DNA of 55,415 bases from positions 1 through 55,415 of the forward strand of contig JAPMTR010000079.1 of assembly GCA_026552975.1 (NCBI GenBank), read 5' to 3'. Below the pieces are notes generated by a model that saw only the letters and a program-made list of their open reading frames with translations, had not been told where the DNA came from and ran no database searches. The DNA comes from Candidatus Methanoperedens sp. GTDB taxonomy: Archaea > Halobacteriota > Methanosarcinia > Methanosarcinales > Methanoperedenaceae. Below are positions 8,095-16,623 of this stretch, in pieces (position 1 is the first letter of the stretch; the number at the start of each line of letters is the position of its first letter). Made by a program: the position numbers and the translations under genes.

Positions 8095-9519
8095 ATGTAT
8101 GCTATTCTTGGTAGTGGAGGTATTGGACTTGCTCTTTCTAAAGAGCTTGAAACAAGGAGAAAAAACATCATACTTGTTGACAATGACTCCAAAAAAGTCG
8201 ATACCCTTATAGAACAGAACCTGAATGCAATTAAGGGGAATATCGACGATATTCAAGTTCTTGAGAGCCTTGACATCCAGAATCTTGAATCTGTCTTCAT
8301 CGTGAGTTCGGATATTGAGGCAAATAAGAGAGCACTGATCTTCCTGCGTAAAGAAGCTCCCGACGCCCAGATCGTTACGAGAGTCTCCAATTACCAGCAA
8401 AAAGAAGAAATGGAAGCTGCCGGATCTGACCTTGCTGTTCTTCCCTCAAATCTTCCTGTTAAGGCGATCGCTTCAGCAATAGTGCAATATATTGAAAAAA
8501 TGAAATCAGTAAAGCTTGCCCAGGAATTAAAAAAATTGATCAACACTGTTGGGGATGGCAAACTGGCGATCATTGTTCATGATAATCCTGATCCTGATGC
8601 CATATCAAGCGCTATGGGATTAAAGGAGATCGCAAACAGCGTGGGTGTAAAAGCAGAGATCCTTTATAAAGGTGTTATCGGACATCACGAGAACAAGGCT
8701 TTTGTGAATCTTCTTGATATTGAAATGAACAACTCTAATGAGTTTAAGGCATCAGATTATAAAAAGATCGCCTTGATAGAAAGTTCAGTCCCGGGTGTTA
8801 ATAACCTGCTTCCACCGGGAACAAAGGTCAACATCGTAATAGATCACCACCAGGCAAATATCGAAGAAGTGGAAGCAGAATATAAAGACATCAGGCCCAA
8901 CATGGGGGCAACCGCAACTATAATGACAAAATATCTGCAGGAACTTGAGATACCTGTAAAAACAGAACTTGCAACAGCTCTATTATATGGTATCAAAGTT
9001 GACACCGATGATTTCAAGCGAAATACAGACCCAACTGATCTGACGGCTGCTGCTTTTCTTTATCCTCTGGCAAACCACGATATACTCAACAGGCTTGAAA
9101 CACCATCTAAATCCACTGAATCGATCGATATCCTTGGTGAAGCAATAAAGAACAGGCAGATAAAAGGCAGCTATCTTATTTCAAATGTGGGAACGATCCG
9201 CGACAGGGATACACTTGCCCAGGCGGCTGATTACCTTCTTACCCTTGAAGGAATTACAACGACACTTATTTTCGGTCTCGGGGAAGATACGATATATGTT
9301 TCAGGCAGAAGCTGTGACGACAGGATCAATATTGGGAAGATCCTGGCCGATGCATTCGGTCATGATAAGGCTGGAGGCCATGCCATGCTGGCAGGAGCAC
9401 AGATCCCTCTGGGTGTTTTCAGCGGGATGAAGGACAAGCAGACCCTCCTGAAACTTGCAGATGAAGCAATAGTCAAACGATTCCTGACCGTTATCGGTAT
9501 GGTAAAGGAATTAAGTTGA
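8095..9519 (+). CDS. TrkA-N (RCK) and DHH phosphoesterase fusion
   Basis: The protein has 474 residues. The N-terminal RCK/TrkA-N nucleotide-binding domain (about 1-120) starts MYAILGSGGIGLALSKEL. The DHH domain (about 150-310) includes IVHDNPDPDAISSAMG and VIDHHQA, the metal-binding Asp/His motifs of the DHH superfamily. A DHHA1 domain (about 350-470) includes GGHAMLAGAQ. DHH/DHHA1 proteins cleave phosphodiesters such as c-di-AMP, short oligoRNA or bisphosphorylated nucleotides. RCK domains sense NAD(H), nucleotides or c-di-AMP, so a nucleotide-signal phosphodiesterase is plausible. The start is doubtful: the frame is open back to 8035, and the upstream codons read like protein (ENLDEFKPIKA). 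Confidence 0.8.
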   Translation: MYAILGSGGIGLALSKELETRRKNIILVDNDSKKVDTLIEQNLNAIKGNIDDIQVLESLDIQNLESVFIVSSDIEANKRALIFLRKEAPDAQIVTRVSNYQQKEEMEAAGSDLAVLPSNLPVKAIASAIVQYIEKMKSVKLAQELKKLINTVGDGKLAIIVHDNPDPDAISSAMGLKEIANSVGVKAEILYKGVIGHHENKAFVNLLDIEMNNSNEFKASDYKKIALIESSVPGVNNLLPPGTKVNIVIDHHQANIEEVEAEYKDIRPNMGATATIMTKYLQELEIPVKTELATALLYGIKVDTDDFKRNTDPTDLTAAAFLYPLANHDILNRLETPSKSTESIDILGEAIKNRQIKGSYLISNVGTIRDRDTLAQAADYLLTLEGITTTLIFGLGEDTIYVSGRSCDDRINIGKILADAFGHDKAGGHAMLAGAQIPLGVFSGMKDKQTLLKLADEAIVKRFLTVIGMVKELS

Positions 9520-9629
9520 TATTTTTACGATTTGATTTGAATAAGTGAATTCAGATCAAAAGGCTCAACATTTATCTATGATAGCAGATATTGAAGAGCC
9601 ATACTTCATACCCTGGAGCTTAAACCAAA

Positions 9630-10877
9630 ATGGTCGAATCAGACGCACATAAAAAATACGAATTCAAACGGACACTTGAGACGCTTCGCGACAAGCGAGG
9701 TCGAGGTACAGAACTCATATCTCTTTATATACCTCACGACAAGCAGGTGTCCGATATCACAAGCCAGCTCAGGGAAGAATTCGGCCAGGCTTCGAACATA
9801 AAATCCAGGGTCACCAGGCAGAATGTGCAGGGGGCTATTGAATCGCTCCTTTCAAGACTTAAACTCATACCAAAAGCCCCTGTTAACGGCGTGGTCATTT
9901 TCTGCGGGGCTGTTGACATCGGAGCCAACAAGACCGATATGACCACAATAATAATTGAACCGCCTGAACCCATCGTTTCTTATAAATATCATTGCGATTC
10001 GGCCTTCCTCCTTACTCCTCTTGAGGAGATGCTGCACGAGCAAAAGACCTATGGCCTTCTTGTACTTGACAGGCGCGAAGCTACAGTTGGTTTATTGAAA
10101 GGAAAACACATTGAAGAGATGGCGCATCTTACTTCCAATGTCCCGGGCAAGCAGAGAAAAGGTGGACAGAGCGCCCACCGGTTCCAGCAGCTTCGTCTGA
10201 TAGCCATTAATGATTTTTATACCCGCATAGCTGATGCTGCAAGTGCTGTATTTATTGCGATCGACCATAAGGATTTCCAGGGTGTTTTCATAGGCGGGCC
10301 TTCGCCCACTAAAGAAGAGTTCGAAGCTGGAGAATTTCTTCATCATGAGATCCAGAAAAAGATACTGGGACTTTTTGATGTAGCAAATACTGATGAGTCA
10401 GGGCTGACCGAGCTTTTCGATCAGCTCGGGGACGTGCTTTCAGATGTTGATGTTGTAAAAGAAAAAAAACACATGGAGATGTTCCTTCGAGATCTGGTGA
10501 ACGACACCGGTCGTTCTTCATATGGTGAGGAACAGGTCAGGAAAAACCTGCAGATGGGGTCAGTTGAAGTGCTTTTGCTTTCGGATGAACTTCGAAAAGT
10601 CCGACTCACTATTAAATGCGGGAATTGCACTTTTGAAGAGAAAAAGACCATGACAAAAAAACCTGGTGACGATGATTACCAGCCCGGGAATTGCACAAAA
10701 TGCGGATCAAGCCTCAGGGTCGTTGATTCAACTGATATAGTGGAAGAACTTTCAAGCATCGCAGACCAGATGGGGACGAACGTGGCTTTTATTTCAAGCG
10801 ATTTTGAAGAAGGAAGTCAGCTTTTGAATGCTTTTGGCGGTATAGCTGCGATATTGAGGTTCAAGACCGGGATATAA
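9630..10877 (+). CDS. prf1: Peptide chain release factor aRF1
   Basis: The protein has 415 residues, full length for archaeal release factor 1, which reads all three stop codons and triggers peptide release. Domain 1 carries NIKS (56-59) for stop recognition. Domain 2 carries the catalytic GGQ (178-180) in KGGQSAHRF. The C-terminal domain has a zinc-ribbon pattern (CGNC, then CTKCGSSL). It is followed after 7 bases by the marker-2 gene, so the two may be co-transcribed. Confidence 0.95.
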   Translation: MVESDAHKKYEFKRTLETLRDKRGRGTELISLYIPHDKQVSDITSQLREEFGQASNIKSRVTRQNVQGAIESLLSRLKLIPKAPVNGVVIFCGAVDIGANKTDMTTIIIEPPEPIVSYKYHCDSAFLLTPLEEMLHEQKTYGLLVLDRREATVGLLKGKHIEEMAHLTSNVPGKQRKGGQSAHRFQQLRLIAINDFYTRIADAASAVFIAIDHKDFQGVFIGGPSPTKEEFEAGEFLHHEIQKKILGLFDVANTDESGLTELFDQLGDVLSDVDVVKEKKHMEMFLRDLVNDTGRSSYGEEQVRKNLQMGSVEVLLLSDELRKVRLTIKCGNCTFEEKKTMTKKPGDDDYQPGNCTKCGSSLRVVDSTDIVEELSSIADQMGTNVAFISSDFEEGSQLLNAFGGIAAILRFKTGI

Positions 10878-10884
10878 AACTATT

Positions 10885-11865
10885 ATGGATCTTGAACAAA
10901 TCGCAAAGGAAATAAGGGAATTTGAGGGTGTAACCCGCAAAAAACCCCTTGCAGAACTCATAAATATCTTTGATACCGTCCGTTCGCAATATTCCAGTTC
11001 GATCGTGGATTTTGGAGATGATGCAGCTGTTATCGATATTGGCGGGGATGATTATGTTCTTTTTGCGGCTGATGGCATCTGGGGGAGACTTGTGGATGCA
11101 AGCCCCTGGTGGGCAGGATACACTTCGGTTCTGGTTAATGTTAATGATATAGCGGCAATGGGGGGAAAACCCGTTGCCATGGTCAATATCCTCTCTTCCA
11201 ATAACAGGAATGCCTGCAAAGAATTGCTCCGGGGTATCAGGGATGGTATTGTAAAATTCGGTGTTCCCATGGTGGGCGGGCACATGCACCCCGACACCCC
11301 TTATACTTCGCTGTCTGTGGCCATAATCGGTACTGTCAAACGCGGATGTGAGATAAAAAGCGGCACTTCGAAGGTGGGGGATATCATAATAGCTGCATAC
11401 GACATGGATGGGAAAATAGGGCAGAATTCACCATACAGTTTTGAGTCAACAACCTCTAAAGAGCCTGTCCAGGTTCGCGCAAAATATGCGGTAATGCAGG
11501 AAATTGGAGAAAAGAAACTCGTCACTGCTGGAAAGGATATCAGCAATCCTGGACTTATCGGGACACTGGGGATGCTTCTTGAGACGAGTGAAAAGGGGGG
11601 GCGCGTTGATCTTGCAAAAGTTCCTGTGCCGCAGGGCATTGATTTTACGCAATGGTTAAAGGTTCATCCCGCAATAGGTTTTATAGTTACAGCTTTACCT
11701 GAGAATGAATCTGAAGTGATCGGTCTTTTTCAGAAAGCAGGATATACAGCAGCAAATATCGGAGTTGTGGATGACAGTTCAAAACTTCATATTTGTTATG
11801 AAAATAAGTGCGCCATGGTGTTTGATTTTAGCCTGGACGTTGTCACAGGCATAAGGCAAGGATAG
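10885..11865 (+). CDS. Methanogenesis marker 2-like AIR synthase family protein
   Basis: The protein has 326 residues and belongs to the PurM/SelD/ThiL/HypE superfamily of ATP-binding enzymes. Its glycine-rich and acidic motifs are in place: DFGDDAAVIDIG near 35-46, NVNDIAAMGGKPVAMV near 87-102, and GGHMHPD near 131-137. The C-terminal half has ISNPGLIGTLGMLLE. Length and architecture match the methanogenesis-marker-2 group, which is restricted to organisms with methyl-coenzyme M reductase. Its substrate is not established. It follows prf1 by 7 bases. Confidence 0.75.
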   Translation: MDLEQIAKEIREFEGVTRKKPLAELINIFDTVRSQYSSSIVDFGDDAAVIDIGGDDYVLFAADGIWGRLVDASPWWAGYTSVLVNVNDIAAMGGKPVAMVNILSSNNRNACKELLRGIRDGIVKFGVPMVGGHMHPDTPYTSLSVAIIGTVKRGCEIKSGTSKVGDIIIAAYDMDGKIGQNSPYSFESTTSKEPVQVRAKYAVMQEIGEKKLVTAGKDISNPGLIGTLGMLLETSEKGGRVDLAKVPVPQGIDFTQWLKVHPAIGFIVTALPENESEVIGLFQKAGYTAANIGVVDDSSKLHICYENKCAMVFDFSLDVVTGIRQG

Positions 11866-11920
11866 AAATCTTATTATCATACTCGAACAAACCTGGTTTT
11901 GATTATCCTCAGGTTCAGAA

Positions 11921-12583
11921 TTATGCTTTTTTCCATATAGTTCTTGTGCTTTTTTTATTTTTCCTGAGCCTTCCCAGTTTATACAAGTCATTCAGGATTT
12001 TCAGGAGTTCTTTTCTTGAGATCGATATATTGAAACTACCCATAAGATCCGTTTGTAATTCTTCTTCAGTCATAGGTTTATCCAGCAATTTATCCACAAA
12101 TCCGGCCATGTCTTCATAAAAAGCCCATGGATAAATGATCCAGTTCCATTCATCGAGTTTTTCACCATAATAATCCGGTATGGTTGTCGAACAGGTTTTA
12201 TAGTGAAGGACCGCAGTCCTGATCTCCAGGGGATTTTCCTCTTTCAGGTAATCCAGAAGTATCGAAATACTGTCTCCTGTATCTGCTACATCATCCACGA
12301 CAAGAATTCTTTTCCCTGAAATATCAGCCTCATGTGGTAGTGAGTATTTTATCAGTGCCTTTCCAAGGTTTGTGGCAATGCCCCAATGCTGTGTGGTTAT
12401 TGACAACAATTCATTTTTTAAAAGAAGATCACAGACCATGCGCGCCGGGACAAGCCCGCCCCTTGCTATTCCCAGAATAATATCTGGTTCATACCCTGAT
12501 CTAATGACTTTATGGGCAAGTGTTCTGGCAAGCCGATTAGCTGTGCTCCAGGTTAAATTATAGCACTTTATTGATGGATCCAT
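11921..12583 (-). CDS. Phosphoribosyltransferase with C-terminal extension
   Basis: The protein has 220 residues. The type I phosphoribosyltransferase core (about 1-145) has IARGGLVPAR (pyrophosphate loop) and the PRPP-binding motif RILVVDDVADTGDS. The core looks like hypoxanthine/xanthine or xanthine-guanine phosphoribosyltransferase. A further 65 residues at the C-terminus (from about 155) include MTEEELQTDLMGSFNISISR and KLGRLRKNKKSTRTIW, which has the look of a winged helix. The exact base is not predictable. Confidence 0.75.
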   Translation of the reverse strand: MDPSIKCYNLTWSTANRLARTLAHKVIRSGYEPDIILGIARGGLVPARMVCDLLLKNELLSITTQHWGIATNLGKALIKYSLPHEADISGKRILVVDDVADTGDSISILLDYLKEENPLEIRTAVLHYKTCSTTIPDYYGEKLDEWNWIIYPWAFYEDMAGFVDKLLDKPMTEEELQTDLMGSFNISISRKELLKILNDLYKLGRLRKNKKSTRTIWKKA

Positions 12584-12607
12584 TAAAATAAATTAAAAGA
12601 GACGGGA

Positions 12608-13492
12608 TTAAAGAAGTCCCGATCTTTGCAGTAACATCAAATCTTCAGTGGTCAGTTTTTCACCAAGCTTGAACTGGGCATAAACCTCTTCAGCTTCTTT
12701 CTTGGACTGCTCTCTTATAGATTCGTCTTTAGTTTCCTTTGTCTTTCTCTTTAATCCGATCAAGACTTTATTGATCTCCCGGATCTCTTTCTGGGTCTGG
12801 ATGAATTGCCTGTGCTGTTCATCTGCCGCTTCCTGGGCTTTAACAAATTCCTTGTGAGCTGTATCGGATTCTGCCCTTATGGCGTCCGCATCCTTAAATA
12901 TCGCGATCATCTTGTCATGATATTGCTGTGCAGCGTCTGCAAATTCCTTGACTTTATTGTGATGTACCAGCGCTTCATCGCGAAGAGCCTGCGCCTGTTC
13001 AAGAAAAGTTTTTAATTCAACATTGCCTTCAAGCTGTGATTTCTTGCGCTTCAGTTCATCAGTCATTCTGGTTATACTATCGACAAGTTCCCTTTCCTTT
13101 GCGGGTGTCATGACTTCTGTCTGCTGCCTGAATTCAAGCGCATCTATCTGCTTTTTTAAATCTTTAAGTGATGGACCATCGCCAAGATTGAGACCTTTTC
13201 GGATCTTATCAATTTCAGCGTAGATCTTATTAGCCTGATCATTTAATTCGTCGCGCTTGAGTTTGGATAGAGCCACCTGCTCATTGTTCTCATCACGCAA
13301 CTTCTTGAGCTGTTGTGCTTCATCAATAAGTTCTTTTGTGCGTTTGTTCAGATCATTTCTTTTGGTAGCACATTTACTTGCATCAAGATTGAATTCATTT
13401 CTTTTATCTTTATACTCTTCCGACTTATTTTTCAAGTCACCTTTTCTTCCCTGTAATTCATTTAGCAACCTATAGTCCTCCTTTTCCAACAA
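12608..13492 (-). CDS. Archaeal coiled-coil protein (COG1340-like)
   Basis: The protein has about 294 residues and is almost wholly helical and charged, with long heptad-like runs from near the start to about residue 255 and a short C-terminal segment (LTTEDLMLLQRSGLL). It resembles the uncharacterised archaeal coiled-coil family COG1340. The start is unsure. TTG at 13492 has no good Shine-Dalgarno sequence, while GGAGG inside the frame sits 8 bases before a TTG at 13468, giving a protein 8 residues shorter. Role unknown; a structural or chromosome-associated function is possible. Confidence 0.75.
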   Translation of the reverse strand: MLEKEDYRLLNELQGRKGDLKNKSEEYKDKRNEFNLDASKCATKRNDLNKRTKELIDEAQQLKKLRDENNEQVALSKLKRDELNDQANKIYAEIDKIRKGLNLGDGPSLKDLKKQIDALEFRQQTEVMTPAKERELVDSITRMTDELKRKKSQLEGNVELKTFLEQAQALRDEALVHHNKVKEFADAAQQYHDKMIAIFKDADAIRAESDTAHKEFVKAQEAADEQHRQFIQTQKEIREINKVLIGLKRKTKETKDESIREQSKKEAEEVYAQFKLGEKLTTEDLMLLQRSGLL

Positions 13493-13739
13493 TGGTTGGG
13501 GTTATGCATTTCATAATGCACTATACATGTCCCGGATAATCCGAAACAGCCTTGCGGCGCATCACTGTTCATACATTGATTTTGGATTTTATTTCTGGAT
13601 TTTTTTCCCTTAAAACAATATTATAAAATTCCAGAGATATTCCGCAGATCAATACACAATAAGTGAATGTTTTCTCCTCAATCAATCACATTTCTTATAA
13701 CCTTTTCGTAAAAAAAAAATTATATAGTCAAAAAAAAAA

Positions 13740-14699
13740 TTAATATGCGGATATCCCCTGAAGAGAGGAGAGCCGCTGGATTCGTTTGAGCATATTCGGA
13801 TGAGTGCTTAGCATTTCCATCAGTTTATCACTCGTTTTGACCTTTACCGGCCTTGTCCTAAGAGCCATGAGTTCATTGATGTCTATTGTTCCGCTTCCAT
13901 CCAGGTCGATCTGTGATAATTCTGTTATATCGCTGCTTGCGCGGGATGGATCATTAGCAAAGAATGCTTTCATGCCCTCCACAGGTTTCAGGGCTTCTTT
14001 TGAAACCCTTGCGCTTCCATAGACCAGTTTATAAAGGGCTGTTGCTAGATGGTGCGGTGAGTTACCAAGTTTCACTGCGCCTTCATCTGCATAATATTCC
14101 CTGATCCTTGATACATACAGCACGAGAAGATTCGTTATCAAATAAACAATAAATGCGACGATGCCAATAAGAACGCCATTACCGCGTTCCCTGCCACCTG
14201 AGAATAACTGGTTCCACGCCAGGTACCAGCAGATCATGGGAATTACGCTTATCATCGTAATAACTGCAACATCTTTATTTTTAAGATGAGACATTTCATG
14301 GCCAAGGACTGCCCTCAATTCGTTTTCGTTCAGAAGGCTCATGATCCCTTCGGTCACACAAACCCGGCCATCCTTTGCCCAGCGCCCGAAAGCAAATGCG
14401 TTGGGTATGGGCATCCTTGCGATACCGATCTTTGGCTTTGGAATTCCTGCGTCGCGCGAAAGTTCATTGACCATCCTGTGCAATACAGGATATTCCTGTT
14501 CGCTCACGTAACGAATACCCATCTGCCATTCAACCATCTTTGGTCCGATCATGTACTGGAAGAGCATCATGGCCGTGGCAAGAACGCCATAAAACCAGAA
14601 ACTGGGTATTCCTGCATAATTTGCAACGACAACCACAAGCCCGTAGACTATGGCAAACATGAACGACATTACTAAAAACAATTTCAATTTAAGCCACAT
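13740..14699 (-). CDS. htpX: HtpX-like M48 membrane metallopeptidase with an EF-hand
   Basis: The protein has 319 residues. Two N-terminal membrane helices (about 7-28 and 34-52) are followed by the zinc site HEMSH (134-138), two further helices (about 145-200) and EYYADEG, whose Glu is the third ligand. This is HtpX, which degrades damaged membrane proteins. The unusual part is a canonical 12-residue EF-hand loop, DLDGSGTIDINE (265-276), with Asp, Asp, Ser, Gly, Ile and Glu in the right places, near the C-terminus. The gene lies 44 bases downstream of the M56 peptidase gene and its BlaI-like repressor on the same strand. Confidence 0.88.
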   Translation of the reverse strand: MWLKLKLFLVMSFMFAIVYGLVVVVANYAGIPSFWFYGVLATAMMLFQYMIGPKMVEWQMGIRYVSEQEYPVLHRMVNELSRDAGIPKPKIGIARMPIPNAFAFGRWAKDGRVCVTEGIMSLLNENELRAVLGHEMSHLKNKDVAVITMISVIPMICWYLAWNQLFSGGRERGNGVLIGIVAFIVYLITNLLVLYVSRIREYYADEGAVKLGNSPHHLATALYKLVYGSARVSKEALKPVEGMKAFFANDPSRASSDITELSQIDLDGSGTIDINELMALRTRPVKVKTSDKLMEMLSTHPNMLKRIQRLSSLQGISAY

Positions 14700-14743
14700 A
14701 TGTTATATTCCTTATATTTTATCAAATAAATACTTTGTCAACA

Positions 14744-15421
14744 TTAAATAAATACCCTATCAATCTTATTTCTTGCAGATAAAAGCGCTTCACTCCCGCT
14801 AACTTCCGCTGCAAAACGATCTGCCATGCATTCCAGTTCAGGATCAGCGGATGAAGAAAATGCCATCAGTGCCAGTTGTTTCATGAAAGGCATTGCGGAA
14901 TTATATTTTATATGCCATGCTTCATGCGCCAATACTGCTTTTAGCTCGTCATCATCCAGCATTTCAAGAAGCCCTATTGATATAAAGATCGACCTTCCTG
15001 ATGCAAATGCTCTAGGGATCGCTGAATCTAAGTAATATAATTTTGCTGATGTTAGATTAGATACAAATTCCTGCGTCCAATTCAAAATACTAACGGCCGG
15101 TTTAGCACCGAGTTTTCGTATCAGTATACGATCATAATAACGCAGCGTTGCGAATATTATGAAAGTTGAAGCAAATAAGTAAGATGAATAAATATATAAT
15201 GAAAGCATCTCGCTGCATTCCATCAGATAATAAACCAAAGCGATCGATAGAATTCCAGATGTCTGTGAAAAAATAAATAATTTAAGCTTCATTCTGGGAT
15301 TTGAAAGTATCAGGCTTATAGATATTAATACTATTGAAATCGATACAATTAAAGCTATAAAAGGCGCCCATGACCTCAAACACTGGCCATAGCAGCTTAG
15401 ATCACCAATTAATAAATTCAT
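14744..15421 (-). CDS. M56/BlaR1-like membrane peptidase
   Basis: The protein has 225 residues. Three or four N-terminal membrane helices (about 18-40, 45-67, 72-95) are followed by a cytosolic zinc-peptidase domain with HEAWH (166-170) and a downstream ELECMADRFAAE that supplies the Glu ligand. This is the layout of the BlaR1/MecR1 (M56) protease domain but without the penicillin-binding sensor of bacterial BlaR1. Its ATG overlaps the stop of the BlaI-like gene by 4 bases. By analogy it would cleave or inactivate that repressor after a membrane signal. The signal is unknown; archaea lack peptidoglycan. Confidence 0.75.
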   Translation of the reverse strand: MNLLIGDLSCYGQCLRSWAPFIALIVSISIVLISISLILSNPRMKLKLFIFSQTSGILSIALVYYLMECSEMLSLYIYSSYLFASTFIIFATLRYYDRILIRKLGAKPAVSILNWTQEFVSNLTSAKLYYLDSAIPRAFASGRSIFISIGLLEMLDDDELKAVLAHEAWHIKYNSAMPFMKQLALMAFSSSADPELECMADRFAAEVSGSEALLSARNKIDRVFI

Positions 15422-15777
15422 TTTTTATCGCTGTATTTTGAAAAATTCTCAACAGCAAGAGGTCCAAATGTTTCTACCAGGCTGTCTAATATTTTAGTTG
15501 TGATCTCACTTGCCGCTTCTTTCTCAGTAAAAACCGGTTCATACATGTATCTGACCCTGCCATTGACCTTTTCTGTTCGCCTTGTCGTATATCCAGCTTT
15601 GACGAGCCTGTCAAGGGTACCTGCTACGCTTGTCAAAGGAATATTTGTTTTTCCTGTAAGTTCTGATGTTGTCATTTCCCCATCAGCCCACAGAGCCCGA
15701 AGTATTGCCGCCTCAATCGGACTGAAAAATTTAGTAAGACCATCATTTGAAATATTGATTTGATCAAGTTTAACCAT
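15418..15777 (-). CDS. BlaI/MecI-type winged-helix repressor
   Basis: The protein has 119 residues. The winged helix (about 14-85) has the BlaI pattern: FFSPIEAAILRALWADGEMTT, then LTGKTNIPLTSVAGTLDRL and a wing TRRTEKVNGRVRYMYEPV. A helical dimerisation tail follows. I chose the ATG at 15777. An in-frame ATG at 15828 would overlap the upstream gene and add a non-conserved leader. The gene is translationally coupled to the M56 peptidase. An inverted repeat lies directly upstream of the start and could be its own operator. Confidence 0.8.
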   Translation of the reverse strand: MVKLDQINISNDGLTKFFSPIEAAILRALWADGEMTTSELTGKTNIPLTSVAGTLDRLVKAGYTTRRTEKVNGRVRYMYEPVFTEKEAASEITTKILDSLVETFGPLAVENFSKYSDKK

Positions 15778-15780
15778 AAC

Positions 15781-15797
15781 TTTACAATTAACGTAAA
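15781..15797. promoter_or_regulatory. Candidate BlaI-type operator
   Basis: TTTAC, seven bases, then GTAAA forms an inverted repeat three bases upstream of the repressor ATG. TACA/TGTA-like dyads are typical BlaI/MecI operators. On the minus strand a TATA-like TTTAATACC lies about 20 bases further upstream, so a bound repressor would sit on the expected transcription start. This is predicted from position and symmetry only. Confidence 0.4.
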
Positions 15798-15809
15798 TGG
15801 TATTAAAGA

Positions 15810-16529
15810 TTACTGCTGGACTTTCCACTTCATGATGATGCCTTCATCCAGCTTCTCACACGAGATCAGGCCCAATTTGCAAAAATCAGACACAAATCCT
15901 TCTCCATCTACAAGGGTGGGGGCAGATCCACCTCCAATGATCATATTCCCGATAAATGCATATATTTCATCAACAAGACCATTGCTGACCAATCCCCAGT
16001 TCAAAGTGGCGCCCCCTTCAACCATTAACCTGTTAATTCCGCGTTTCTTCAATTCAATGAGGAGTTTTACAAGATCAACACGCTTTTGGCCCGTGGAAAT
16101 TATTCCGGCAAGTTCTGAAAGTTCCAAAATATTCTCTAAAGGTGCATTTTCACAAACGGCGATAATTCTTTTTCCTTCTCCTTTCTTAAATATATCCGAA
16201 TCGACCGGCGTTTTAGCCATACTGTCCACAATAATTCGTATAGGGTTTTCAAAAAGTCCTTTGGAGCGCCTTTTTTCCCGTCTTTCCTTTGATTTCACAG
16301 TGAGGCTGGGATTATCGGAAAGCACCGTTCCTATACCCACCATAATAGCATCTGATGTTGCTCTGAGTTCATCCATCCTGTCAAAATCCAGACTTCCGGA
16401 GATGCGTGTCTGCTTACGTTCTATCGTTGCGATCTTTCCATCAGCGCTCATGGCAGTATTGATAAAAACGAATGGTCTATCAGGTGTACCTGATATGTCA
16501 GTATTTTTCTCCCTTTGAGGATTTGGCAT
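15810..16529 (-). CDS. arfC: 2,5-diamino-6-ribosylaminopyrimidinone phosphate reductase
   Basis: The protein has 239 residues and belongs to the RibD C-terminal/RIB7 family. It reduces the ribosyl side chain of the diaminopyrimidine to ribityl, an early step of archaeal riboflavin (hence FAD and F420 deazaflavin) synthesis, with NAD(P)H. Seen motifs are VFINTAMSADGKIAT (about 20-34), MVGIGTVLSDNPSLTVK, and the NADPH-site end NRLMVEGGATLNWGL. The C-terminus (LISCEKLDEGIIMKWKV) is typical. Riboflavin synthase for the same pathway is at 41156-41617. Confidence 0.88.
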   Translation of the reverse strand: MPNPQREKNTDISGTPDRPFVFINTAMSADGKIATIERKQTRISGSLDFDRMDELRATSDAIMVGIGTVLSDNPSLTVKSKERREKRRSKGLFENPIRIIVDSMAKTPVDSDIFKKGEGKRIIAVCENAPLENILELSELAGIISTGQKRVDLVKLLIELKKRGINRLMVEGGATLNWGLVSNGLVDEIYAFIGNMIIGGGSAPTLVDGEGFVSDFCKLGLISCEKLDEGIIMKWKVQQ

Positions 16530-16623
16530 GGATTTATAAAATACTGCAAAGTTGAAATATCTAATCTTTAACGAAAAGCTGAAATGCTTATAGTATAATT
16601 AGACCAAATTATTGGTGATAATC

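Noticed and set aside
15760-16518. 252-codon plus-strand frame opposite arfC
   Set aside because: The minus-strand ArfC match is unambiguous. The plus frame is Ser/Pro/Ile-rich with no recognisable motif.
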